From JBOFOR01 sp051654865 (GTDB lineage: Bacteria; Bacillota; Clostridia; Peptostreptococcales; Peptostreptococcaceae): 64,000 nt of DNA. The position numbers and the translations under genes were made by a program. Positions 34,792 through 42,890 of the stretch are shown one piece after another (positions within the stretch are counted from its first letter, which is position 1; each line of letters opens with the position of its first letter). Under the pieces are notes generated by a model. The model was not told the DNA's origin. It ran no database searches and saw only the letters and a program-made list of their open reading frames with translations. The DNA lies in NCBI GenBank assembly GCA_051654865.1, contig JBOFYV010000024.1, positions 1 through 64,000 of the forward strand, written 5' to 3'.

Positions 34792-36177
34792 ATGTTAAAT
34801 AAAAGAATGGCAGCAGCTATATGTGTATCATCTTTAGGTCTTGCAATTTCACCATCAATTATGCATGCTAATGGAAAACAAGGTGTAGTAACAGCAAGTA
34901 CATTAAATGTAAGAAGTGGACCGAGTACATCAAATAGCGTAATAACAAAAGCATATAAAGGCGATAAAGTTGAAATAATAGAATCATCAAATGGATGGCA
35001 TAAAATAAAGTTATCAAATGGAAAAACTGGATGGTCTAGTGGAGACTATATAAACATAGTATCAGGTGATTCAGGAAGTAGTACACCATCAACAGGAAAA
35101 ACAGGAACAGTAACAGCAAGCGCATTAAATATAAGAAGCGGAGCAGGGACTAGTTACTCAGTAGTAACAAAAGCATACAAAGGAGATAAAGTAGAAATAC
35201 TAGAAACTTCAGGTGGATGGAATAAAGTAAAATTATCAAATGGGAAAGTAGGATGGGCAAGTGCAGAATACATAAGTACAAGTTCAAACCCAACAAATCC
35301 ATCAGAGCCAACTAACCCATCAACAGGGAAAATAGGAACAGTAACAGCAAGTGCACTAAACATAAGAAGCGGAGCTGGAACTAACTATTCAGTAGTAACA
35401 AAGGCATACAAAGGAGATAAAGTAGAAATACTAGAAACTTCAGGTGGATGGAATAAAGTAAAATTATCAAATGGAAAAGTAGGATGGGCAAGTGCAGAAT
35501 ACATAAATACAAGCTCAAACCCAACGAACCCATCAGAGCCAACTGATCCATCAACACCATCAACAGGAACACCGGCAACAGTAACAGCAAGTGCACTAAA
35601 CATAAGAAGCGGACCAGGAACTAGCTATGGAGTAGTAACAAAGGCATACAAAGGAGATAAAGTAGAAATACTAGAAAGCTCAAGTGGATGGCATAAAATA
35701 AAATTATCAAATGGAAAAATAGGATGGGCAAGTGCAGAATATATAAGTACAAGCTCTACAGGTGGAAATACAGGTGGTAGTACAGAAGAAACTAAACCAT
35801 CACAAGATAAAGTACAAAGAGTAGTAGACTTAGCTCATGCTCAATTAGGAAAACCATACGTATGGGGAGCAGAAGGACCTAGTAGTTTTGACTGTTCAGG
35901 ACTTACATACTACGTATACAAGCAAGTAGGAATAACATTACCTAGAGTATCTAGAGACCAATATAGTGCAGGAAGAGCAGTAAGTAAATCTGACCTTCAA
36001 GCAGGAGATATCGTATTCCAGAGTACAGACGGAAGCGGAAAAATAACTCATGTTGGTATATATGTAGGAAATGGATATATGATACACTCACCAAAACCAG
36101 GAGACGTAGTAAAAAAGACAAATATGAACACATCATACTGGAACAATGCATATGTAGGAGCAAGAAGAGTATTATAA
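34792..36177 (+). CDS. Secreted NlpC/P60 cell-wall hydrolase with four SH3b repeats
   Basis: The ATG at 34792 follows AAGAAGGAGATTGAG; a TTG at 34786 within that site was rejected. The 461-residue protein has a signal peptide (to about MHANG), four bacterial SH3 domains (GTVTASALNIRSGAGTS...GWASAEYI type) joined by Pro/Ser/Thr linkers, and a C-terminal NlpC/P60 domain. The catalytic Cys is in SSFDCSGL, the first His in ITHVGIYVG and the third polar residue region in MIHSPK. It should cut peptide stems of peptidoglycan outside the cell, with the SH3 domains binding the wall. Confidence 0.93.
   Translation: MLNKRMAAAICVSSLGLAISPSIMHANGKQGVVTASTLNVRSGPSTSNSVITKAYKGDKVEIIESSNGWHKIKLSNGKTGWSSGDYINIVSGDSGSSTPSTGKTGTVTASALNIRSGAGTSYSVVTKAYKGDKVEILETSGGWNKVKLSNGKVGWASAEYISTSSNPTNPSEPTNPSTGKIGTVTASALNIRSGAGTNYSVVTKAYKGDKVEILETSGGWNKVKLSNGKVGWASAEYINTSSNPTNPSEPTDPSTPSTGTPATVTASALNIRSGPGTSYGVVTKAYKGDKVEILESSSGWHKIKLSNGKIGWASAEYISTSSTGGNTGGSTEETKPSQDKVQRVVDLAHAQLGKPYVWGAEGPSSFDCSGLTYYVYKQVGITLPRVSRDQYSAGRAVSKSDLQAGDIVFQSTDGSGKITHVGIYVGNGYMIHSPKPGDVVKKTNMNTSYWNNAYVGARRVL
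35104..35757 (+). repeat. Near-identical SH3b coding repeats
   Basis: The second, third and fourth SH3b units (about 35104-35284, 35338-35515 and 35578-35757) are almost identical at DNA level over more than 100 bases, including synonymous sites. Such repeats can recombine and change copy number. Confidence 0.8.
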
Positions 36178-36194
36178 GATAAATAATATCAATT

Positions 36195-36227
36195 AAAAGG
36201 CATAATAAGAATTTATTATGCCTTTTT
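36195..36227 (+). terminator. Intrinsic terminator after the NlpC/P60 gene
   Basis: A 14-bp stem (AAAAGGCATAATAA/TTATTATGCCTTTT) with loop GAAT and T-run. Confidence 0.87.
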
Positions 36228-36343
36228 TACATAGTAAAATGCTAATTATATAATTTAAAATATAATCCATAAAATTTATCATACCTATATACATAGATTT
36301 AATATATTAAAAAGTAAGATATAAAAATAGAGGGGGAAATTTT

Positions 36344-36544
36344 ATGATTAGAAAAATTAATATAATAAAAGAGATCGCTTCTAAAATAGGTCGTAAAAAA
36401 GCAAATGAATTATTAAATATTGTAGAAGACAACAAGCCTTTTATAGCAGAATTAAAAATAACAAGAACAGGGATTGCACCTAGAAAAGAAGAGATAATGC
36501 TAAAAGAAAATCAAAAGATTATAATTGAATACATAGAAGACTAA
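36344..36544 (+). CDS. Small basic protein of unknown function
   Basis: The ATG follows AGAGGGGGAAAT, a strong ribosome site. The 66-residue protein has no signal peptide. An N-terminal helix (INIIKEIASKIGRKKANELLNIVED) precedes a beta-rich half (KPFIAELKITRTGIAPRK, KIIIEYIED). It is monocistronic with a clear terminator, which supports a real gene. I do not recognise a family. Confidence 0.65.
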   Translation: MIRKINIIKEIASKIGRKKANELLNIVEDNKPFIAELKITRTGIAPRKEEIMLKENQKIIIEYIED

Positions 36545-36554
36545 GAGAACATAA

Positions 36555-36603
36555 TTATATAAAGGCTAATATTTCAATAATGAAGTATTAGCCTTTATAT
36601 AAT
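36555..36603 (+). terminator. Intrinsic terminator after the small gene
   Basis: A 17-bp stem pairs TTATATAAAGGCTAATA with TATTAGCCTTTATATAA. The T-run is short. Confidence 0.7.
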
Positions 36604-36677
36604 TACTCTAAAATTAGATGAGGTTAATATTTTATGGTATAATTAGTAATTGCATATATATAAATAAGGAGCAAATT

Positions 36678-38135
36678 ATGAATAGTAAATTTACAAATGT
36701 AAAACTAGAAAAAAGTATAATAAAAGCGTTGCATAACTTAAACTATAATGAACCTACGACTGTTCAGAATGAAGTAATACCACTACTTTTACAAAATCAA
36801 GACGTAGTAGTAAAATCTAAGACAGGAAGTGGAAAAACTGCGAGTTTTGGAATACCTATATGTGAAGCTATAGATATAAACAATAAAAAGGTACAGGCTT
36901 TAGTAATTGTTCCTACTAGAGAATTAGCTCTACAGGTAAATGATGAGATATCAGAAATAGGAAGGTTAAAAAAAGTAAGAAGTAGTGCGATATTTGGAAA
37001 ACAACCTATAAAAGAGCAAATATCAACTCTAAAGCAAAGAGTACATATAGTAGTGGCTACACCTGGAAGAATAATAGACCATATTCAAAGGGAGACTATT
37101 AATTTAGATAATATAAAGTACTTAATAATAGATGAAGCAGATAAAATGTTAAACAAAGGGTTTGTTGAACAGATAAACAATATACTAAAGTATACGCCTA
37201 ACAATAAGGTTATGGGATTATTTTCAGCGACAATAGATGATAATATAAGCTCTATTTGTAAAGAAAATATGATAAATCCTAAAATGGTAGAAATTGAAAA
37301 TATAGAAAATGTAGTAAGTAAACAAATAGATGATTACGTAATAAGAGTAAAAGAAAATGATAAGTACGATACTTTAAAAAATATAATATACAGTGAGAAT
37401 CCTAACAGTCTAATTGTATTTTGTAATACCAGAGAAAAAGTAATGAATCTATATAGTAAGCTTAAAAAAGATAAGTTTTTGGTAGGTCAACTACACGGAG
37501 AGATGTCTCAAGATAAAAGGATATTTATTATAAAAGATTTTAAAAACAGTAAGTTTAATATACTAGTTAGTACAGATGTTGCGGCTAGAGGGATTCACAT
37601 AGATGATATTTCCCTGGTAATAAACTATGATGTTACAAGAGATAAGGAAAGCTATGTTCATAGAATCGGACGAACAGGTAGAAAAGATAAATATGGAAAA
37701 GCAATAAGTATTGCAACAACTAAAGATGAAAAATATATAGAAGAGATTGAAAACTATATTGGATATAAAATACAAGAACTAGGTCCTATAGATGGAGAGG
37801 AAGTTATAAAAGGAAAGATAATATACGAGCAAAAAAAGAAATGTGTTTTACAAAATAGAAAGAATAAGGCAGTAGAAAATAATAAGCAAAATGAAGTTAC
37901 TAGATTATATTTAAATGGGGGGAAGAAAAAGAAAATAAGGGTAGTAGATATTGTAGGTGCTTTTAGTAATATTGAAGGCATAAGCAATTGTGATATAGGT
38001 GTTATAAAAGTAGAGGATTTATGCTCTTATGTTGACATTCTAAATTACAAAGGAGATAAAATACTAAAAAAATATAAAGAAATAAATATTAAGAAAAAAA
38101 TAGTAAAAGTAAAAAAAGACAACCAAGGAGTATAA
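36678..38135 (+). CDS. dbpA: DEAD-box RNA helicase, DbpA/YxiN-like
   Basis: The ATG at 36678 follows AAATAAGGAGC; a longer in-frame start at 36618 has no site. The 485-residue protein has all helicase motifs: Q motif region, SKTGSGKT (I), PTRELALQ (Ia), TPGR (Ib), DEAD (II), SAT (III), VSTDVAARGI (V) and HRIGRTGR (VI). A C-terminal RNA-binding domain (about residues 405-475, RLYLNGGKKKKIRVVDIVGAF) is of the DbpA type, which recognises 23S rRNA hairpin 92 during large-subunit assembly. It is probably co-transcribed with the RelA/SpoT-domain gene two bases downstream. Confidence 0.85.
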   Translation: MNSKFTNVKLEKSIIKALHNLNYNEPTTVQNEVIPLLLQNQDVVVKSKTGSGKTASFGIPICEAIDINNKKVQALVIVPTRELALQVNDEISEIGRLKKVRSSAIFGKQPIKEQISTLKQRVHIVVATPGRIIDHIQRETINLDNIKYLIIDEADKMLNKGFVEQINNILKYTPNNKVMGLFSATIDDNISSICKENMINPKMVEIENIENVVSKQIDDYVIRVKENDKYDTLKNIIYSENPNSLIVFCNTREKVMNLYSKLKKDKFLVGQLHGEMSQDKRIFIIKDFKNSKFNILVSTDVAARGIHIDDISLVINYDVTRDKESYVHRIGRTGRKDKYGKAISIATTKDEKYIEEIENYIGYKIQELGPIDGEEVIKGKIIYEQKKKCVLQNRKNKAVENNKQNEVTRLYLNGGKKKKIRVVDIVGAFSNIEGISNCDIGVIKVEDLCSYVDILNYKGDKILKKYKEINIKKKIVKVKKDNQGV

Positions 38136-38137
38136 AA

Positions 38138-39010
38138 ATGAGGCTTAGTAAATCAGAATTTTTAAGAGACTATAAAATAGATGAAAGTTATTTAATAGAA
38201 AACAATATAGAGTGGTCAACATTAGAAGCAATATATAATGACTATAGTCAATATAGAAAGAGCTATGAGACACAAGCAGATTTAATAGCCAATATACTAA
38301 GAGGACAAAAGAAGGTACATTCTGTAAAAACTCGTGTAAAAGATGAGTTACATTTAATAGAAAAAGTGATTAGAAAAACAAAAGATAGAAGACAAAAGTA
38401 TGGTAAAGATTTTAATTTTACTGTAGAGAACTACAAAAATGAAATTACAGACTTAGTTGGAATAAGGGTTATACATATATTCAAAGAAGACTGGGAAGAG
38501 ATTCATAATTTTATTAGTCAAATGTGGAATGTCAATGAAATTGTAGCAAACATTAGAGAAGGTGATAATACTCAGCAATTTAAAGATTTGGGTATAGAAG
38601 TATGTTCTAGATTATCTGGATACAGGTCTGTGCACTATTTAATAGAGTCTTATCCAACTACTGAAAAGGTAATAACTGAGGTTCAAGTAAGAACTATATT
38701 CGAAGAAGGATATGGAGAGATAGATCATCAACTAAGGTACTCATTAAATGAAATACCAGAACTACTAGAGCAAAATCTTATGCTTTTAAACAGGATTGCT
38801 GGAAGTTCAGATGAAATGGCTTCTCTAATAAATTCTTTAAGTAAGAGTTTTAATGAGATAGAAACTAGATGTGAATCACTAATGAGCAATAAGGATAAGG
38901 ATATATTAAGTATCAAATATGATATATTAAATAGTAATTCTATCTCTAAAGATGAAAAAGAAATTATTATATCTAAAATAGAAAAAATTTTAAATACAAA
39001 CAAAGAATAA
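38138..39010 (+). CDS. RelA/SpoT-domain nucleotide pyrophosphokinase (small alarmone synthetase-like)
   Basis: The 290-residue protein carries one RelA/SpoT synthetase domain (about residues 50-205): SVKTRVKDELHLIEKV, DLVGIRVIHIF, SGYRSVHYLIES and EVQVRTIFEEGYGEIDHQLRY. The C-terminus is helical. There is no HD hydrolase, TGS or ACT domain, so if active it only makes (p)ppGpp-like nucleotides. It differs from typical RelP/RelQ in its active-site helix (EEGYGEIDHQLRY rather than the usual FWASLEH form). The start is two bases after the helicase stop, with AAGGAG inside the helicase end. Confidence 0.8.
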   Translation: MRLSKSEFLRDYKIDESYLIENNIEWSTLEAIYNDYSQYRKSYETQADLIANILRGQKKVHSVKTRVKDELHLIEKVIRKTKDRRQKYGKDFNFTVENYKNEITDLVGIRVIHIFKEDWEEIHNFISQMWNVNEIVANIREGDNTQQFKDLGIEVCSRLSGYRSVHYLIESYPTTEKVITEVQVRTIFEEGYGEIDHQLRYSLNEIPELLEQNLMLLNRIAGSSDEMASLINSLSKSFNEIETRCESLMSNKDKDILSIKYDILNSNSISKDEKEIIISKIEKILNTNKE

Positions 39011-39019
39011 ATATAGAAT

Positions 39020-39068
39020 ACCCCTACATATAAGTTACTATTAGAATAAATTTATGTGTGGGGGTTTT
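39020..39068 (+). terminator. Hairpin at the end of the RelA/SpoT gene that also masks the next ribosome site
   Basis: ACCCCTACATATAA (39020-39033) pairs along its length with the segment ending GTGTGGGGGT (39052-39065), with two G-T pairs, and is followed by TTTT. It looks like an intrinsic terminator. Its right arm contains the only purine-rich ribosome site of the next gene. Confidence 0.55.
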
Positions 39069-39704
39069 ATGCAAGATATACAAATTAAAATTGATGAGCT
39101 AAAATCTAACATAATAAATAAGGACTTAAAACAACTAAGAAAAAATAAGTTAAAAATCATTGGAATTGATAAAAATAATAACAGTGAAGACGAATTTATA
39201 AATAATTATAATTATTACATCAAATTAACTAAGAAAATAAAGCGGTACATAGAGGAAGGTTATGAGCATATAGTTGATATTAGATATGACAACTGTAAAA
39301 AAATGATATGTTTAGTATCAAAGTTTAGCACATCTGAGATGGAGATTGAGATGCCTATAGATATAAGAGTAATCACTGGTGATAGTGGTGATACTTATAT
39401 GGATTGCTCTTATTATAATGAAGAAGAGTATGGACTTTTATTTATTAATAAATTTGAGTCTAAAAAGTTAAGATGTGGTTATGGTAGTTTAATTCTTGAA
39501 AATCTAGATTTTATAGTTGAAAATATAAATCATAAATTGAATGTTATAAATCTAAAAGAAATGAAAAACTTTAAGATGATAAAAGTAGTAAGTGGAAAGT
39601 CTATACCGACAAAGAGTATAATAAGCCAAGAAAATTTAAATAAATTATATATAAGATATGGATTTGAAATAGATAATAAGAATAATATTAAAAAGTATGT
39701 ATAA
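39069..39704 (+). CDS. Uncharacterised protein with a GNAT-like C-terminus
   Basis: From the ATG at 39069 the product has 211 residues; an in-frame ATG at 39054 lies inside the hairpin stem. The N-terminus is helical and charged. The second half has elements of an N-acetyltransferase fold: a CGYGSLILENLDFIVENIN segment like the acetyl-CoA pyrophosphate loop and helix, and a final LNKLYIRYGFEIDNK like the usual ...LYxKxGF end. The match is by eye and catalytic residues are unclear. The hairpin upstream may limit both its transcription and translation. Confidence 0.55.
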   Translation: MQDIQIKIDELKSNIINKDLKQLRKNKLKIIGIDKNNNSEDEFINNYNYYIKLTKKIKRYIEEGYEHIVDIRYDNCKKMICLVSKFSTSEMEIEMPIDIRVITGDSGDTYMDCSYYNEEEYGLLFINKFESKKLRCGYGSLILENLDFIVENINHKLNVINLKEMKNFKMIKVVSGKSIPTKSIISQENLNKLYIRYGFEIDNKNNIKKYV

Positions 39705-39831
39705 ACATATATCCCTAAAAGATGCTAAAACATATAATTTATTCACGAGAAATAAAGGAAATTTTGTATGAATGTAAAATTATTATATAGTTAACATTCT
39801 TTGAACAATGAACTTTTAGGGGGAACGATAT

Positions 39832-41226
39832 ATGGATAAGTATATCTACAATGAAGTTATTGAAAAAATAATAGAAAGTATAGATGAAGGAATACATTTT
39901 ATAGATAAAGATAGTAATACAATTATATATAATAATTCTATGGCAAAACTTGAACAAATGGAAAAAGATGATGTATTAAACAAATCTTTTAGGGATGTAT
40001 CGAGGACAATGGATATAAAAAATAGTACATTGCTACAAGTAATAAAGACTAAACAAGCTATAAAAAATAATGTACAAAAGTATTTAAACCACGATGGAAA
40101 AGAAATAACTACGATAAACAACACCCTACCTATAATAGTAGAGAATGAACTAATAGGTGCTTTAGAAATATCAAAAGATATGACTCAAATCCAAACGTTA
40201 TCAGAACAAATTGTAAAACTAAAAGATATAAAAGCAATAAATAAACATAATCCAGAAAAATTAGGCTATGAGTTTGGTGATATAGTAGGAAATAGTGATT
40301 CTATAAAAAAAGCTTTAAATACATCTAAAAAAGCAGCTAAAAGTGATGCGACAGTGTTAATATATGGAGAGACTGGGACAGGAAAAGAGTTAATAAGCCA
40401 GTCTATACATTATGCTAGTAAAAGAGCTCATAATCCATTTATTGCACAAAATTGTGCGGCTCTACCCGAAAGTCTACTAGAAGGGATATTGTTTGGGACT
40501 GTAAAAGGAGGATTTACAGGGGCTATTGATAGACCTGGATTATTTGAGCAAGCAAATAAAGGAACCTTACTTTTAGATGAGATAAACTCAATGCCAATAC
40601 AATTACAAGCTAAATTACTTAGAGTTTTGCAAGAAGGGTATGTAAGGAGAGTTGGGGGAACTAAAGATATACCAGTAGATGTTAGAGTAATAGCTACTAC
40701 TAATGAAAATCCTAAGGACATACTTGAAAAGGGAAAAATAAGAAAGGATTTGTATTATAGGCTAAATGTAATTTACATTCAAATACCTCCTTTGAGAGAA
40801 AGAGGTAATGATATTGTATTGCTTTCAAATAAATTTATTGAAAAATATAATAATAAATTAGATAAGAATGTAAAGGCAATTTCACTTCAAGGAGTAAAGA
40901 TGCTCAGAAATCATTACTGGCAAGGGAATGTAAGAGAACTTGAAAATACAATATACTCAAGTATGAGTATGATGGATGATGAAAAGATTTTGACAGAAGA
41001 TATGATTAATATAAATGATTATAAAACTAATACAGCAGAAAATTCATATGTAGTAGATATAGAAGCGAAGCCTTTAGATTGTATAATAGAAGAAATAGAG
41101 GAAAGGTATATAAATGAAGCTTTAGAAAAGGCTGAAAATAATGTAACTAAAGCAGCTGCAATACTTGGTATAGGAAGGCAAAATTTACAGTACAAAATGA
41201 AAAAGCATAATATAAAGATAAAGTAG
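39832..41226 (+). CDS. Sigma-54-dependent activator (PAS-AAA-HTH), probable ornithine operon regulator
   Basis: The 464-residue protein has an N-terminal PAS domain (about residues 8-125), an AAA+ domain (about 145-375) with Walker A GETGTGKE, the sigma-54 contact loop and Walker B GTLLLDEI, and a Fis-type helix-turn-helix at the end (VTKAAAILGIGRQNLQYKMKKH). The contact loop reads GGFTGA rather than GAFTGA. It resembles RocR-type regulators of arginine/ornithine catabolism. It lies directly upstream of the ornithine operon, which has a sigma-54 promoter. The PAS ligand is unknown. RBS: AGGGGGAACG. Confidence 0.88.
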   Translation: MDKYIYNEVIEKIIESIDEGIHFIDKDSNTIIYNNSMAKLEQMEKDDVLNKSFRDVSRTMDIKNSTLLQVIKTKQAIKNNVQKYLNHDGKEITTINNTLPIIVENELIGALEISKDMTQIQTLSEQIVKLKDIKAINKHNPEKLGYEFGDIVGNSDSIKKALNTSKKAAKSDATVLIYGETGTGKELISQSIHYASKRAHNPFIAQNCAALPESLLEGILFGTVKGGFTGAIDRPGLFEQANKGTLLLDEINSMPIQLQAKLLRVLQEGYVRRVGGTKDIPVDVRVIATTNENPKDILEKGKIRKDLYYRLNVIYIQIPPLRERGNDIVLLSNKFIEKYNNKLDKNVKAISLQGVKMLRNHYWQGNVRELENTIYSSMSMMDDEKILTEDMININDYKTNTAENSYVVDIEAKPLDCIIEEIEERYINEALEKAENNVTKAAAILGIGRQNLQYKMKKHNIKIK

Positions 41227-41261
41227 TAGAAGGTAACTTAAAGTAAGGTAACGTAAGGGAA

Positions 41262-41287
41262 GCAAAAAAGTTTGCATATAATGCAAA
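41262..41287 (+). promoter_or_regulatory. Candidate upstream activator sites for the sigma-54 regulator
   Basis: TTTGCATATAATGCAAA (41271-41287) is a perfect 7-3-7 palindrome. It overlaps a second dyad GCAAA-AAAG-TTTGC (41262-41275). They lie about 150 bases before the -24/-12 promoter, the usual range for enhancer binding. Confidence 0.6.
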
Positions 41288-41380
41288 AAAATTATATATT
41301 TCAACTTAGATTATTAGATTTATATTAATAAACTATAGAAAGTAAAAAATAAAAATTAATATTAAAAAATAAATTAAAAT

Positions 41381-41422
41381 AAAAAGTTAGTAATTTCAAT
41401 AATTACTAGCTTTTTATTTTTT
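41381..41422 (+). terminator. Terminator of the regulator gene
   Basis: A 15-bp stem with one G-T pair (AAAAAGTTAGTAATT against AATTACTAGCTTTTT) has loop TCAAT and T-run. It insulates the ornithine operon from the regulator transcript. Confidence 0.8.
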
Positions 41423-41433
41423 TTAGAGTAGTT

Positions 41434-41451
41434 TTGGCATAAAAGATGCTT
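41434..41451 (+). promoter_or_regulatory. Sigma-54 (-24/-12) promoter of the ornithine operon
   Basis: TTGGCATAAAAGATGCTT carries GG and GC exactly ten bases apart, the invariant sigma-54 arrangement, 43 bases before the ord start. Confidence 0.82.
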
Positions 41452-41494
41452 TATAAAAAGTCAGAAGATTTAATTAAAATAAGGGGGCTTTAAT

Positions 41495-42559
41495 ATGAGA
41501 AATGTAAAGGTAGGTATATGGGGATTTGGAGCAATGGGAAGTGGAATGGCAAGAATGCTTCTTAAAAAGAAGGGTATAGAAATAGTAGCAGTATGTGATA
41601 TGCATCCAGAAAGAGTGAATAAAAGTATATATAATGTGTTAGGTGCAGAAAGAGGAGAAAGACCAGAAGTAATAATAAAATCAGATGCTAGTGAAGTATT
41701 TACAGAAGGTTGTGCAGATATAGTATTATTAGCAACAGACTCTTTTACTAAAGGTGCATTTGATAAGATAAAGTTAATATTAGAAAGAAAAATAAATGTA
41801 ATATCAACAGCTGAAGAGATGGCATACCCACAAGCTCAAGAACCAGAATTAGCTAAAAAAATAGATGAAATAGCTAAGGCTAATGGAGTAAGTGTACTTG
41901 GAACAGGAATAAATCCAGGATTTGTACTTGATTTATTAATACTTGCATTAACAGGAACTTGTGAAGAGGTAGACTACATAAAAGCTGCTAGAGTAAATGA
42001 TTTATCTCCATTTGGTTATGCAGTTATGGAAGAGCAAGGTGTAGGTGTAACTAGAGAAGTATTTGAAAAAGGAGTAGAAGATGGTTCTATAGCAGGTCAT
42101 GTTGGATTCCCAGAATCTATAAAGATGATAACTGATGGTATAGGATGGAATTTAGATAAAATAGATCAAACAAGAGAACCAATAATGAGTAATGTATATA
42201 GAAAATCTCAATATGCAGAAGTTCAAGCTGGAAATGTAGCTGGATGTAGACAATGTGGATACGGATATGTTGATGGTGAGTTAAAAATAGAAATGGAACA
42301 TCCTCAACAAATACTGCCTCACCTAGAAGGTCAATCTACAGGTGACTATGTAACAATAAAAGGTATACCAAATATAGACTTACAAATAACACCAGAAATA
42401 CCAGGAGGAATAGGAACAATAGCTATGTGTGTAAACTCTATACCTCATGTAATAAATGCAATACCAGGACTTAAAACAATGTTAGATATACCAGTACCAA
42501 GAGCAATAATGGGAGATGTTAGAGAATTAGTACAATTAAAAGAAGAAGTAGAAGCTTAG
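41495..42559 (+). CDS. ord: 2,4-diaminopentanoate dehydrogenase
   Basis: The 354-residue NAD(P)-dependent enzyme deaminates 2,4-diaminopentanoate oxidatively to 2-amino-4-oxopentanoate. It has an N-terminal dinucleotide fold (VGIWGFGAMGSGMARMLL) and a dihydrodipicolinate-reductase-like layout (LGTGINPGFVLDLL). It is the first gene of the ornithine operon. RBS: AAGGGGGC. Assignment rests on sequence type plus the unmistakable operon partners. Confidence 0.93.
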   Translation: MRNVKVGIWGFGAMGSGMARMLLKKKGIEIVAVCDMHPERVNKSIYNVLGAERGERPEVIIKSDASEVFTEGCADIVLLATDSFTKGAFDKIKLILERKINVISTAEEMAYPQAQEPELAKKIDEIAKANGVSVLGTGINPGFVLDLLILALTGTCEEVDYIKAARVNDLSPFGYAVMEEQGVGVTREVFEKGVEDGSIAGHVGFPESIKMITDGIGWNLDKIDQTREPIMSNVYRKSQYAEVQAGNVAGCRQCGYGYVDGELKIEMEHPQQILPHLEGQSTGDYVTIKGIPNIDLQITPEIPGGIGTIAMCVNSIPHVINAIPGLKTMLDIPVPRAIMGDVRELVQLKEEVEA

Positions 42560-42578
42560 TATAAAGGAGATTATTATT

Positions 42579-42890
42579 ATGGATGCTAAATGCGGTGATT
42601 GGGTAATAATACACAACACAGTTTTAAATCCTACTCAAAGAGCTCCACAAGTTCCAGAGGACACAAAAAGTGTCCCTTTGGAAATGTGGGTTAAGGGATT
42701 TATAGATCAAGATGCAAATATAGGTGATTTAGTAAAAGTAACTACTATAACGGGAAGAGTAGAAGAGGGAAATTTACAATCAGTAAACCCTTATTATACT
42801 CATGACTATGGTAAGTGCATACCAGAGTTACTTCAAATAGGAATTAAAGCACGTGAAATTCTATTTGGAGGTGAAGAAAATGAGAGATAA
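42579..42890 (+). CDS. ortA: 2-amino-4-oxopentanoate thiolase, alpha subunit
   Basis: The 103-residue small subunit works with OrtB in the CoA-dependent cleavage of 2-amino-4-oxopentanoate to alanine and acetyl-CoA. Recognised by size, the N-terminal GDWVIIHNTVLNPTQRAPQVP segment and position. Its end overlaps the OrtB start by 11 bases. Confidence 0.92.
   Translation: MDAKCGDWVIIHNTVLNPTQRAPQVPEDTKSVPLEMWVKGFIDQDANIGDLVKVTTITGRVEEGNLQSVNPYYTHDYGKCIPELLQIGIKAREILFGGEENER

Noticed and set aside
36618..36677. Extended N-terminus for the DEAD-box helicase
   Set aside because: The extra 20 codons lack a ribosome site and overlap the promoter-like region; TAAGGAG before ATG 36678 decides the start.
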